A stretch of 64,000 bases of DNA, taken from Pseudomonadota bacterium. GTDB taxonomy: Bacteria > Pseudomonadota > Gammaproteobacteria > Burkholderiales > Burkholderiaceae_C. The DNA lies in assembly GCA_023442945.1 (NCBI GenBank), contig JAEZWW010000040.1:59470-123469 (forward strand), written 5' to 3'. The translations under genes were made by a program, and so were the position numbers. Shown piece after piece: positions 51,213 to 59,947 of the stretch (position 1 is its first letter; each line of letters starts with the position of its first letter). The notes under the pieces were generated by a model. It had not been told where the DNA came from. It worked only from the letters and a program-made list of their open reading frames with translations, and did not search any database.

Positions 51213-51576
51213 GAGCAGCACTTCCTTCCTAGGTGACAAAGGGTATTCTTAACTTACTCAGTATAGTTTGCACCTTAAAAAAGACTGACTTCCACCCCTG
51301 CGGACGTGAAGGCAATCACATTTACAAGCGTTTCCGTTGCAAGGTTCCGACAAACCCCTTGACTTCGGGGCGACGTTGGCGGGCGCTGACCAAGCCCTGC
51401 GGCCTGCCCGTCCCCTGCCCCGCATCGAGCGCGTCTGCCACGGCCAAGGCGCCCGACCGCCATGCTCCACCGGCACGTCGGTAGCGCACGCTCCGTCGCG
51501 TTAGGGCCGGCTCGCACCAAGGGGCTGGCGCTCTGGCCCAGGCCCGCCTCCCCGCGCGCCGCCACTGCTTTTTCAG
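51213..51576. other. Upstream region of Gly-rich IPTL-CTERM gene
   Basis: Minus-strand TATACT at 51265-51260 could be the -10 box for the Gly-rich gene. A dispersed-repeat copy lies beyond it at 51577-51634. No gene is evident between. Confidence 0.4.
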
Positions 51577-51634
51577 AACAAAACAGCCTTCAGCCCTACA
51601 GCCACCTGCGCAGACAGCTATTGTTTTTAAAGCA
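51577..51634 (-). repeat. Dispersed repeat copy after sugar dehydrogenase
   Basis: Minus-strand TAGCTGTCTGCGCAGGTGGC then TGTAGGGCTGAAGGC, ending next to the dehydrogenase stop. Confidence 0.85.
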
Positions 51635-51636
51635 AT

Positions 51637-52827
51637 TCAGCGTTGCGGCTGCACCCGCACCAGCTTGCCCATGGGGCTGTCGGTGACCACGTACAGCAGG
51701 CCGTCGGGGCCTTGGCGCACGTCGCGGATGCGCCCCAGGTCCTGCAGCAGCTTGTGCTCGGCCACGACCTTGCCGTCTTTCAGCTCGACGCGGTTCAGGT
51801 ACTGGAACTTGAGCGAGCCGACGAACAGGTTGCCCTGCCAGGCCGCGCCGTATTGGTTGCTGGTTAAAAACGCCATGCCCGAGGGCGCGATCGACGGCGT
51901 CCAGTGGTGCAGCGGCGGCGCCAGGCCCGGCGCCGCACTGGCGCCGTCGCCGATTTTGCTGCCGTCGTAGTTGACGCCGAAGCTGACCAGCGGCCAGCCG
52001 TAGTTCTTGCCGGGCTGCGGCAGGTTGATTTCGTCGCCGCCTTGCGCGCCGTGTTCGTGCTGCCAGAAACGGCCGTCCGGGCCCATGGTCGCGCCTTGGC
52101 TGTTGCGGTGGCCATAGCTCCAGATCTCGGGCAGCGCGCCGGGTTGGCCGACGAAGGGGTTGTCCTTGGGCACGCTGCCGTCCTTGCCGACGCGCACGAT
52201 CTTGCCCAGGTGGCTGTCCAGCTTCTGCGCCTGTTCGCGCTGGCTGAAGCGGTCGCCCAGGGTCAGAAACAGCGTGCCGTCGGGCTGGCCATTCACCGTG
52301 CGCTCGACGATGCGGCAGCCGAAGTGCAGCGCGCTGCTGATCTTGGGCTTCTGGCTGAACAAGACCTTGACGTCCTCCAGCGTGCGGCGGTCGCCCGACA
52401 GGCGCGCCCGCGCCAGCGCGGTGCTGTTGGTGGTGCCCAGGCCGGGCTCTGAATAACAGAAGTAGACCGTGCGGTTGCGGGCGAAGTCGCTGTCGGTGAT
52501 GACGTCCAGCAAGCCGCCCTGCCCCGACGCGGCGACCTCGGGCAGGCCTTGCACGGGCGCGCCCAGCTGGCCACCGGGCTCGACCACGCGCAGGCGCCCG
52601 GGGCGCTCGGTCACCAGAAAGCGGCCTTGGGGCAAAAAGGCGACGGCCCAAGGGTGCTGCAGGCCGCCGGCCACGGTCTGGGCCTGCACGGTGGGCGCGG
52701 CGGTGGCGCCGGCGGCCGCCGGTTGGGCCACGGCCGGCCAGGCGCAGGCCACGGCGGCGGTGGACAGCACCGCTTTTGCTATCGAATAAGTAGCTGCTCG
52801 CGCAGATTGGGTATGGGCTGGAGGCAT
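51637..52827 (-). CDS. PQQ-dependent sugar dehydrogenase (YliI/Asd type)
   Basis: A 396-residue periplasmic beta-propeller dehydrogenase that oxidises aldose sugars using PQQ. Family marks are AGGLQHPWAVAFLPQGRFLV, ERPGRLRVVEPGGQLG, the propeller stretch SALHFGCRIVERTVNGQPDG, EIWSYGHRNSQGATMGPDGR, QHEHGAQGGDEINLPQPGKN and YGWPLVSFG. The ATG at 52827 has AAGGAGAG four bases upstream. The first 17 residues (PPAHTQSARAATYSIA) are encoded by a dispersed-repeat copy, so the signal-peptide n-region is repeat-derived; the hydrophobic core AVLSTAAVACAWPAVAQ follows. Activity on a given sugar is unknown. Confidence 0.88.
   Translation of the reverse strand: MPPAHTQSARAATYSIAKAVLSTAAVACAWPAVAQPAAAGATAAPTVQAQTVAGGLQHPWAVAFLPQGRFLVTERPGRLRVVEPGGQLGAPVQGLPEVAASGQGGLLDVITDSDFARNRTVYFCYSEPGLGTTNSTALARARLSGDRRTLEDVKVLFSQKPKISSALHFGCRIVERTVNGQPDGTLFLTLGDRFSQREQAQKLDSHLGKIVRVGKDGSVPKDNPFVGQPGALPEIWSYGHRNSQGATMGPDGRFWQHEHGAQGGDEINLPQPGKNYGWPLVSFGVNYDGSKIGDGASAAPGLAPPLHHWTPSIAPSGMAFLTSNQYGAAWQGNLFVGSLKFQYLNRVELKDGKVVAEHKLLQDLGRIRDVRQGPDGLLYVVTDSPMGKLVRVQPQR
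52778..52826 (+). repeat. Dispersed repeat copy encoding a signal-peptide n-region
   Basis: GCTATCGAATAAGTAGC arm, TGCTCGCGCAGATTGG and GTATGGGCTGGAGGC. On the minus strand it codes residues 1-17 of the sugar dehydrogenase. Confidence 0.82.
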
Positions 52828-53255
52828 GAATCTCTCCTTTTTTGCAGTTGACCGGTCCAAAGGGACCACCGCCCTATCTTGCACGCACGGGGCGGGTTCG
52901 GCCAAGCGCACCAAGGCACTCATTCGGGCAAAACGGCGCCTGGCACGCGCCGAAACACCCGGAAACACGGCGCAACAGATGGTCAACAGGGTCAGTGAAC
53001 ACTGCGCTGCGTCAACAAGCGGGCGTAAAGGCTTATCAGAGTGAGAAATATTGGACGCCGACCCCGGGCAAACCCTGAACAATTTGGGGGGTTATTGGGA
53101 CGTTCACGTAAGAAGTTGTCCTACACTAACATCCGCTGTCGTTTCTGGACGTCAGTAACACCAAAGATTTCGATTGCAATCCTTGTCACGGATTGCATCC
53201 GTATCCCCCAGGCAGATACCCGGTCCACCTGATACCCGCCCGCCGAATCGGATCC
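52828..53255. other. 428-bp divergent gap
   Basis: This region must hold the promoters of the sugar dehydrogenase and the C40 peptidase. GCAATCC (53176-53182) and GGATTGC (53190-53196) are an inverted repeat 60 bp before the peptidase start and could be an operator. No gene is evident. Confidence 0.45.
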
Positions 53256-53975
53256 ATGTCCAAGTCGTTTGTTGCCACCCTGATTCTTTGCGCTGCCTGT
53301 CTGCCGGCAGCCCACGCCGCCCCCCAAGACGATCTGGACAAGTTTCTGGTCCAGAAGGGCCTGATGTCCCGTCTGGGCGACACCATCCAGCAAGCCACTG
53401 ACCGCGCCGGTCAACTGGTGTCGCACGCCATGCAGTCGCTGGGCGTGCCCTACCGCCTGGGCGGCACCTCGGCCGAAGGCGGTTTTGACTGCAGCGGCTT
53501 CGTGCGCGCCATGTACCAGCAGACCGTGGGTCTGATGCTGCCACGCACCGCGGCCGAGCAGGCCGCCGCCACCAGCCGCATCGACAAGGCCGACCTGAAG
53601 CCGGGCGACCTGGTCTTCTTCAACACACTGCGCCGCACCAACAGCCACGTCGGCATTTACGTCGGCGACGGCAAATTCATCCACTCGCCGCGCACCGGCG
53701 CCCACGTGCGGGTGGAAAGCATGAACATCAGCTACTGGCAAACGCGCTTCGACGGCGCGCGCCGCGTGCTGCAAGAGACGGAAAAGGCGACGACCGCCAG
53801 CGCCGACGCCCCCAAGACCACCACCACGGGCAGCGGCTCCAGCGTGATCGACCGCGCCTCCCCCGCGCCGCGCACCGTGCGCCTGGGTGGCACCTTCGGC
53901 AAGTCGTCGTCCAGCAGCAGCCAGCCGGCCCCGGCCGAAACCGCGCCGCAGCCCAGCGCCGGCGACAGCATCTGA
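53256..53975 (+). CDS. C40 (NlpC/P60) family cell-wall peptidase
   Basis: A 239-residue exported protein. The signal peptide is SKSFVATLILCAACLPAAHA followed by A. The NlpC/P60 domain spans about residues 50-165 with the catalytic cysteine in GGFDCSGFVRAMY, the histidine in NSHVGIYVGDGKFIHSP and the third polar residue in the same stretch. Members cleave peptidoglycan stem peptides. The C-terminal 60 residues are Ser/Thr/Pro-rich and probably disordered. The ATG at 53256 starts at the signal peptide; an upstream in-frame ATG at 53193 is rejected. It ends at a strong bidirectional terminator shared with def. Confidence 0.92.
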   Translation: MSKSFVATLILCAACLPAAHAAPQDDLDKFLVQKGLMSRLGDTIQQATDRAGQLVSHAMQSLGVPYRLGGTSAEGGFDCSGFVRAMYQQTVGLMLPRTAAEQAAATSRIDKADLKPGDLVFFNTLRRTNSHVGIYVGDGKFIHSPRTGAHVRVESMNISYWQTRFDGARRVLQETEKATTASADAPKTTTTGSGSSVIDRASPAPRTVRLGGTFGKSSSSSSQPAPAETAPQPSAGDSI

Positions 53976-54005
53976 GCGCTGGCCGACAGATTCGGCCAAG
54001 CCATG

Positions 54006-54031
54006 AAAAAGGGCCCCGCGGGGCCCTTTTT
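54006..54031. terminator. Bidirectional terminator between C40 peptidase and def
   Basis: A5, then GGGCCC paired with GGGCCC around a CGCG loop (54011-54026), then T5. The symmetry allows termination of both converging genes. Confidence 0.9.
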
Positions 54032-54066
54032 GCTGCGCCATCGGCCGCGTGGCCTGGCATAGCGCG

Positions 54067-54606
54067 TCAATCGTCTTCGATCGCCGCCAGGCCGGGGAAC
54101 AGCACCTCGGTAAAGCCAAAGCGCGTGAAGTCGCGCACCCGCATCGGGTACAGCTTGCCAACCAGGTGGTCGCACTCGTGCTGCACCACGCGGGCGTGAA
54201 AGCCCTCGGCTTCGCGCTCAATCGGGTCGCCGTACAGGTCGGTGCCGCGGTAGTGGATGCGCTGCCAGCGCGGCACCACGCCGCGCATGCCGGGCACGGA
54301 CAGGCAGCCTTCCCAGTCTTCCTGCTCTTCATCGCCCAGCGGCGTGATGACCGGGTTGCACAGCACGGTGCGCGGCACCGGCGGCGCGTCGGGGTAGCGC
54401 GGGTTGACGGCGCCGGTGCCGAAGATCACCAGCTGCAAATCCACGCCAATCTGCGGCGCGGCCAGCCCGGCACCGTTGACGGCGAGCAGGGTCTCGAACA
54501 TGTCGCGCACCAGCAGGTGCAGTTCGGGCGTGTCGAAGGTCTGCACCGGCTGGGCGACGCGCAGCAGGCGCGAATCGCCCATCTTCAGGATCTCGTAGAC
54601 GGCCAT
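54067..54606 (-). CDS. def: Peptide deformylase
   Basis: Removes the formyl group from the N-terminal methionine of new proteins, as a metal-dependent cytoplasmic enzyme. All three motifs are present: GLAAPQIG (about residue 49), EGCLSVPG (about 98) and HECDHLVG (about 141), whose Cys and two His bind the metal. The 179-residue length is normal. Unlike the common def-fmt arrangement, fmt is not adjacent; the neighbours are a lipoprotein gene three bases upstream on the same strand and a convergent C40 peptidase. An additional def paralogue elsewhere in the genome is therefore possible. Confidence 0.95.
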   Translation of the reverse strand: MAVYEILKMGDSRLLRVAQPVQTFDTPELHLLVRDMFETLLAVNGAGLAAPQIGVDLQLVIFGTGAVNPRYPDAPPVPRTVLCNPVITPLGDEEQEDWEGCLSVPGMRGVVPRWQRIHYRGTDLYGDPIEREAEGFHARVVQHECDHLVGKLYPMRVRDFTRFGFTEVLFPGLAAIEDD

Positions 54607-54609
54607 GGT

Positions 54610-55149
54610 TCAGGGGTTGCCCGGCCTGCCCCCGCGGCGGTCGATCCCCATGCCGCTTTCGCCAAAACCGCGGCCCGGGCGCGGGTGCAGACCGTTGTCG
54701 GGCATCGGGGGGCGAGGCGGACGCGGCTGCACATTGCCGCCGGGCGGCCGGTGACCGCCACCGCCCTGCCAGCCATTGCCACCGCCGTGGCCCTGCCAAC
54801 CGCCGGGACGGTTGCCCGGGCGATGGCCGTTGTTGCCACGCCAGCCGTTGCTGTTCCAGTGGTCGTTACCGCGCCAACGGTCGTTGCCACGCCAGCGGTT
54901 GCCGTGGTACGAATTGCCGTACACGCCCAGCGAGAACGAAGGGCCGTAGTAGTACGGCGCGCCACCGTAGTAGTAGTTGGGCGTTTCGTAATAGGTCGTG
55001 CCGGGGTACACCACCGGCGCGCCGGTGTCGTAGTACCCATCCACCGGGGCGACTACACAACCGCCGAGCACGGCCAGCGCGCCCGCGGCGACCAGCAAGG
55101 CCGAGCGGCGAGCCCAAGGGCGAGAGAAAGAGGATTTATCCAAGCGCAT
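54610..55149 (-). CDS. Gly/Asn/Pro/Tyr-rich lipoprotein of unknown function
   Basis: A 179-residue protein. The N-terminal region RRSALLVAAGALAVLGGCVV ends in a lipobox (LGGC), so it is predicted to be lipid-anchored at the outer membrane. The mature part is tyrosine-rich (YYETPNYYYGGAPYYYG), then a tandem NRWRGNDRWRGNDHWNS segment, then Gly/His/Pro-rich sequence. Such compositions occur in small cell-envelope lipoproteins; no function is known. It ends three bases before def, suggesting a shared transcript. Confidence 0.72.
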   Translation of the reverse strand: MRLDKSSFSRPWARRSALLVAAGALAVLGGCVVAPVDGYYDTGAPVVYPGTTYYETPNYYYGGAPYYYGPSFSLGVYGNSYHGNRWRGNDRWRGNDHWNSNGWRGNNGHRPGNRPGGWQGHGGGNGWQGGGGHRPPGGNVQPRPPRPPMPDNGLHPRPGRGFGESGMGIDRRGGRPGNP

Positions 55150-55369
55150 GTCCGGATCTCCTGCAAAGGCTGAAAAAAGCGCATGAGAAGCGCGTACTGC
55201 GCCCCTGTATGCCTTACTTTAGTGCGCTTGTGTAAAGCGCAAGCCCGCGCTGCGTGACAGGATGTTGGTGCGTTGTGCCCCAGCTCCCGCAGCAGCGATG
55301 GGCCATCCGTCTCTAACGTTTCAACCCCTCCCCGGGCTGACCTAACGGGGTACCCTTTAGCGGAACAAG

Positions 55370-56302
55370 CTAGCGGGGCCGGCGCTGCCCCGGCAGCCAG
55401 GCCGCCCCGCGCACCCCGGAAGAATCGCCGTGCTGGGCGCGCCGCAGTGGGGTGACCACCTGGTCGCTGAACACGTGCGGCGTCCAGCGCGCGGGCACCG
55501 CGTCGACCAGCGCGTCCACGTTGCTCATGCCGCCGCCCAGGACGATGACATCCGGGTCCAGCACGTTGATCACCTGCGCCAGCGCCCGCGCCAGGCGATC
55601 GGCGTAGCGCGCCAGCGACGCCTGGGCCGCCGCATCGCCCGCCGCCGCCGCGGCCACGATCTCGGGCACCGTCAGCGCCTGCCCGGTTCGGCGCGCGTGG
55701 TCGGCCGCGAAGGCGGGGCCGGAGAGCCAGGCTTCCACACAATCCGAGCGCCCGCACCAGCAGCGCAGTGGCGGGCCGTCGTCCGCGCCACGCAGCAGCG
55801 GGTTGTGGCCCCATTCGCCGGCCACCGCGTTGCGCCCGCGCAGCACCTGCCCATGGACCGCCACGCCCGCCCCCACGCCGGTGCCCAGGATCGCGGCGAA
55901 CACCACGCCCTGCCCCGCGCCCGCACCGTCCGTGGCTTCGGACAAGGCCAGGCAGTTGGCGTCGTTCTCCAGCCAGATCGGCCGCTGCAGCGCCGCTTCC
56001 AGGTCCTGCTGCAGCGCTTGCCCGTTCAGCACCGTCGAATTGGCGTTGCGCACCCGCCCGGTGACGGGTGACAGACTGCCCGGGATACCGACGCCCAGCG
56101 ACAGCCCGCGCAGGCCCAGCCGCGCTTCCGCGGCGTGTACCAGGTCCGTGATCGCCGCCAGCGTGGCGCGGTAGTCGCCCTGCGGCGTGGCCACGCGCTT
56201 GCGCAGCGCAAACGCGCCGGCGGCGTCCAACGCGGCGATCTCGATCTTGGTGCCGCCCAGGTCGATGCCCAGGCGCAGATCGTGGCGCGGGCCGCTGCGC
56301 AT
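55370..56302 (-). CDS. ROK family sugar kinase (glucokinase/fructokinase-like)
   Basis: A 310-residue ROK kinase. The N-terminal LRLGIDLGGTKIEIAALDAA is the phosphate-binding motif, LENDANCLALSEATDGAG carries the catalytic aspartate, and the zinc site is CWCGRSDCVEAWLSGPAF. The C-terminal VNVLDPDVIVLGGGMSNVDA is also typical. Members phosphorylate glucose, fructose, mannose or N-acetyl sugars; the substrate is not determinable. ATG 56302 lies 20 bp after ligA on the same strand. A short DNA-binding domain, as in ROK repressors, is absent. Confidence 0.9.
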   Translation of the reverse strand: MRSGPRHDLRLGIDLGGTKIEIAALDAAGAFALRKRVATPQGDYRATLAAITDLVHAAEARLGLRGLSLGVGIPGSLSPVTGRVRNANSTVLNGQALQQDLEAALQRPIWLENDANCLALSEATDGAGAGQGVVFAAILGTGVGAGVAVHGQVLRGRNAVAGEWGHNPLLRGADDGPPLRCWCGRSDCVEAWLSGPAFAADHARRTGQALTVPEIVAAAAAGDAAAQASLARYADRLARALAQVINVLDPDVIVLGGGMSNVDALVDAVPARWTPHVFSDQVVTPLRRAQHGDSSGVRGAAWLPGQRRPR

Positions 56303-56321
56303 GGCGCCCTGTGGCGTGGCC

Positions 56322-58481
56322 CTAGCCCAGCCCGGCCAGCAGCGCCTGCATGCCGGCTTCGTCCAGCACCGGCACGCCCAGCTCGCGCGCCTTGTCCAGC
56401 TTGCTGCCGGCCTCTTCGCCGGCCACGACGTAGCTGGTCTTCTTGCTGACGCTGCCGGCCACCTTGGCGCCTTGCGCCTCCAGCAGCGCCTTGGCATCGT
56501 CGCGGCTCAGGGTGGGCAGCGTGCCGGTGAGCACGAAGGTCTTCCCGGTCAGCGGCAGCACGGCGTTGGCGACGGGCTCGCCCTCGGTCCAGCGCACACC
56601 CGCAGCGCGCAGCTGTTCGACCACCTCGCGGTTGTGCGGCTGGGCGAAGAAGGTGTGGATGCTTTCGGCCACCACCGGGCCGACGTCGGGCACCTGCAGC
56701 AGCTGGTCGACGCTGGCGTTCATCACCGCGTCCAGCTGGCCGAAGTGGCGCGCCACGTCCTTGGCCGTGGTCTCGCCGACGTGGCGGATGCCGAGCGCGT
56801 ACAGAAAGCGCGCCAGTGTGGTTTGCTTCGATTTTTGCAGCGCGTCCAGCAGGTTCTGCGCCGACTTGTCGGCCATGCGGTCCAACGCGGCTAGGCTGGT
56901 CAAGCCCAGCTTGTAAACGTCCGGCAAGACCTTGACCACGCCGCCGTCGACCAGCTGTTCGACCAGCTTGTCGCCCAGGCCTTCGATGTCCAGCGCGCGG
57001 CGGCTGGCGAAGTGCAGCAGCGCCTGCTTGCGCTGTGCTCCGCAGAACAGGCCGCCGGTGCAGCGGTGGTCGGCCTCGCCCTCCTCGCGCACCACGTCGC
57101 TGCCGCACACCGGACAGTGCGTGGGCATGGTGAATTCGGCCGCGCCGGGCACGCGTTTGTCGGCCAGCACGCTCACCACTTCGGGGATCACGTCGCCAGC
57201 GCGGCGCACCACCACGGTGTCGCCCACGCGCACGTCCTTGCGGCGCGCTTCCAGTTCGTTGTGCAGCGTGGCGTTGGTCACCGTCACGCCGCCCACGAAC
57301 ACCGGCGCCAGCTTGGCCACCGGCGTCAGCTTGCCGGTGCGGCCGACCTGGATGTCGATGGCCTGCACCGTGGTCAGCTGCTCCTGCGCCGGGTATTTGT
57401 GCGCCACGGCCCAACGCGGCTCGCGCGACACGAAACCCAGCTCGCGCTGCAGCGCCAGGCTGTCGACCTTGTAGACCACGCCATCGATGTCGAACGGCAG
57501 GCTGTCGCGCTGGGCCGCGATGTCGGCGTGGTACGCTACCAAATCAGAAGCTGCCTGCGCTTGTTGGATCAGGGCTGAGACCGGAAAACCCCATGATTTC
57601 AGCGTCTGCATGACCTGCCAGTGCGACGTGAAATCCGGCCCGCCGTCGGCCACCGGCGTCACCTCGCCCAGGCCGTAGGCGAAGAAGCTCAGTGGCCGCT
57701 GCGCCGCGATGGCCGGGTCCAGCTGGCGCACCGCACCGGCCGCCGCGTTGCGCGGGTTGACGAAGGTCTTGGCGCCCTTGTCGCCCGCGGCCAGGCGCTC
57801 GCGCATGCGTTCGTTCAGCGCCTCAAAATCGTCGCGGCGCATGTAGACCTCGCCGCGCACTTCCAGCAGCGGCGGCACCGCGAATTCGGCCGCCTTGCCC
57901 GCGTGCAGCGTCAGCGGGATCTGCCCGATGGTGCGGATGTTCTGCGTGACGTCTTCACCCGTTTCGCCGTCGCCGCGCGTGGCGGCCTGCACCAGCACAC
58001 CGTTTTCATAGCGCAGGCTGATCGCCAGGCCGTCGAACTTGGGCTCGGCCACGTAGCCGACCGATGCACCGGCCAGCACAGCCGCCGCTTCGCGGCCCAG
58101 CGGCTCGGCGCGAAAACGCGGGTCGGCGGGCTTCAGCTCGGTGCGGCGCTGCTCGGCCGCCAGGTAGTTGCGCACCTGCTGGTCGAACTTCTCGGCGCCG
58201 GCCGGCGTGGTGTCGGTCTCGGTGCGGATGCTGAGCATGCGCACGGCGTGGCGCACCGGCGTGAAGCCGTCCAGCACCATGCCGCCCACGCGCTGGGTGG
58301 GCGAATCGGGCGTGCGCAGCTCGGGGTGCGCGGCCTCAATCGCCTGCAGCTGCTGGAACAGCTTGTCGTACTCGGCGTCGGGCAGTTCGGGCGCGTCCAG
58401 CGTGTAGTACCGGTGCGCAGCGCGGTTCAGGGCGGCGCGCAATTCCGACGCCTGGGCGGCGACATTTGCTTCTGATTTCAT
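56322..58481 (-). CDS. ligA: NAD-dependent DNA ligase
   Basis: A 719-residue ligase that seals nicks in replication and repair. It has the adenylation domain with the active-site lysine in EPKFDGLAISLRYENG, an OB fold, a Cys4 zinc finger (CPVCGSDVVREEGEADHRC), HhH repeats (EGLGDKLVEQLVDGG) and a C-terminal BRCT domain ending MQALLAGLG. ATG 58481 lies inside a dispersed-repeat copy, which supplies the first five codons or so (MKSEA). A second copy (57534-57582) lies in frame in the adenylation domain, coding SALIQQAQAASDLVA. zipA and smc precede it, as in related bacteria. Confidence 0.95.
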   Translation of the reverse strand: MKSEANVAAQASELRAALNRAAHRYYTLDAPELPDAEYDKLFQQLQAIEAAHPELRTPDSPTQRVGGMVLDGFTPVRHAVRMLSIRTETDTTPAGAEKFDQQVRNYLAAEQRRTELKPADPRFRAEPLGREAAAVLAGASVGYVAEPKFDGLAISLRYENGVLVQAATRGDGETGEDVTQNIRTIGQIPLTLHAGKAAEFAVPPLLEVRGEVYMRRDDFEALNERMRERLAAGDKGAKTFVNPRNAAAGAVRQLDPAIAAQRPLSFFAYGLGEVTPVADGGPDFTSHWQVMQTLKSWGFPVSALIQQAQAASDLVAYHADIAAQRDSLPFDIDGVVYKVDSLALQRELGFVSREPRWAVAHKYPAQEQLTTVQAIDIQVGRTGKLTPVAKLAPVFVGGVTVTNATLHNELEARRKDVRVGDTVVVRRAGDVIPEVVSVLADKRVPGAAEFTMPTHCPVCGSDVVREEGEADHRCTGGLFCGAQRKQALLHFASRRALDIEGLGDKLVEQLVDGGVVKVLPDVYKLGLTSLAALDRMADKSAQNLLDALQKSKQTTLARFLYALGIRHVGETTAKDVARHFGQLDAVMNASVDQLLQVPDVGPVVAESIHTFFAQPHNREVVEQLRAAGVRWTEGEPVANAVLPLTGKTFVLTGTLPTLSRDDAKALLEAQGAKVAGSVSKKTSYVVAGEEAGSKLDKARELGVPVLDEAGMQALLAGLG
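57534..57582 (+). repeat. Dispersed repeat copy inside ligA
   Basis: GCTACCAAATCAGAAGC arm, TGCCTGCGCTTGTTGG and ATCAGGGCTGAGACC. In frame on the ligA strand. Confidence 0.7.
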
Positions 58482-58522
58482 AGCTGCCTGCGCAGGTCCC
58501 CGTAGGGCCAACGGCACAAATG
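58468..58522 (+). repeat. Dispersed repeat copy containing the ligA start codon
   Basis: GCTTCTGATTTCATAGC arm, TGCCTGCGCAGGTCC and CGTAGGGCCAACGGC. The CAT in the arm is the ligA ATG. Confidence 0.82.
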
Positions 58523-58536
58523 ATTCAAAAATCGGC

Positions 58537-59685
58537 TCAGCTGAACAAGCGCCGCGCCTGAGCCGATCCGGCGGCCAGGTCGTGCGCGTCCAGCGTGTCG
58601 TACAGGCGCGTCAAGTCAGCGCCGATGGTGTCGATCATCTCGGGGCGCAGCGGCTGGCGCGCGTCGTCGGTGATGACGCCGTCCATCGCCTCGGCCAGCG
58701 CGAAGGCGGCGTCGCGCAGGCGCTCAAACGGGCGTTCTTCGCGGTGCACCTGCGGCACGTCCAGGTTGAGCGTGACTTCGGTGATGGCGGTGTGCGCCGG
58801 GTCTTCGGCCAGGGCGGCCTGGGCGTCGTAGCTCAAATCCAGCACCGGCGGCAGGCCGGGCACGCTGGAGGCCAGCACCATGCGGCCGGGGATCGAGCCG
58901 GCGACAAAGCCGATGCGCGCCGCCTGCTGCTGCACGAAGCCGGGGCTCCAGGCCGCACCGCGCGCACGCAGGGTGAAGCCCAGCTGCGCGTCGTGCTGGC
59001 TGGCGAACTGGTCCAGTTCGCGCGCGCGGGCCACTTCATGCAGCATGTCCGGCAACTCGGCTGCGCCGCCCACCGTTTCGGCAAAGCGTTCGGTCTTGAC
59101 GACGAATTCGGAGTACTCGATCTCGTTCAGCGCGCCGGTGCGGTTGGCCAGCTGCACGCCGGCCTGCAGCGCGGAATAGCGCTTGCCCGCGGCGGGCGGC
59201 TCCCAGTCCCCGGTGGCCTCGCTCTGGCCTTCGACCAGAAAGCGCTTGCTGCCCACGCGCCGCGTCGCCGGCAAGGCGGCCAGCACGGCATCGCCCGACA
59301 CCACGCGCCCGTCCAGCGCGATCGGTGCGATCACGTCGATCAGCGCGTCCAGGTGCGGCGAACGGTCGGGCAGCGGCAGCATGGCCAGCGTGGTGGTGCT
59401 GGCGAAATCGGCGGGTGCGTCGGCGGCGGACGTGAAATCCGCCCGTGCCGGCGCCGGGTCGCGCAACTCGCCGTCCAGCACCGGCTCCATGCGCTCGGCC
59501 GACAGCGGCGCCCCGTCCATGCCCGGCTCGGCGCGCTCTGCCGTCTGTTCGACGCGCGGCCCCGACGCCTGCTCCGGCTGCGCCTGCCGCGGCTCATTGC
59601 GCCGCGCATTCCAGGTGTTGTAGGCAATCACCCCGCCCAGAATCAACCCGCCCGACACCGCCAGGCCCACTTGCAAAGCACTCAT
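58537..59685 (-). CDS. zipA: Cell division protein ZipA
   Basis: A 382-residue inner-membrane protein that ties FtsZ filaments to the membrane. The N-terminus MSALQVGLAVSGGLILGGVI is the membrane anchor, a Gln/Pro/Ala/Glu-rich linker follows, and the C-terminal FtsZ-binding domain (ZipA_C) has DLSYDAQAALAEDPAHTAIT, EVTLNLDVPQVHREERPFER and LRDAAFALAEAMDGVITDD. The ATG at 59685 starts at the anchor; an upstream in-frame ATG at 59751 is rejected. It lies between smc and ligA, the standard order. Confidence 0.93.
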   Translation of the reverse strand: MSALQVGLAVSGGLILGGVIAYNTWNARRNEPRQAQPEQASGPRVEQTAERAEPGMDGAPLSAERMEPVLDGELRDPAPARADFTSAADAPADFASTTTLAMLPLPDRSPHLDALIDVIAPIALDGRVVSGDAVLAALPATRRVGSKRFLVEGQSEATGDWEPPAAGKRYSALQAGVQLANRTGALNEIEYSEFVVKTERFAETVGGAAELPDMLHEVARARELDQFASQHDAQLGFTLRARGAAWSPGFVQQQAARIGFVAGSIPGRMVLASSVPGLPPVLDLSYDAQAALAEDPAHTAITEVTLNLDVPQVHREERPFERLRDAAFALAEAMDGVITDDARQPLRPEMIDTIGADLTRLYDTLDAHDLAAGSAQARRLFS

Positions 59686-59841
59686 CTTGTTATGACTCCC
59701 AGGGCAAAGCCCTTCGCTGGGATTGCGTTCTGTCGTGCCGGTTCCGTGCAAAGGTCGAACCCGCCGATTCCGACGGCAGAAGCCCAGCCACCCTCAGCAC
59801 ACCCCCACGCCCGCGGCGGCGAAGCCCGCCGCCCCAGCAAA

Positions 59842-59917
59842 CGCCGTTGCCGGACCTGTGCCGGCAACTGGCGTTGTCCCCCCGCCCGGAGCGCATCAGC
59901 GCGCAGAGAGCGGGGGG
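59842..59917. other. Two hairpins between smc and zipA
   Basis: CGCCGTTGCCGG (59842-59853) pairs with CCGGCAACTGGCG (59861-59873) with one bulge, and CCCCCCGC (59878-59885) pairs with GCGGGGGG (59910-59917). The spacing suggests a structured RNA or a processing signal in the 262-bp smc/zipA gap. Confidence 0.4.
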
Positions 59918-59947
59918 AAGGCGCCGAAGGCGACTCAGGGAGGTGTC

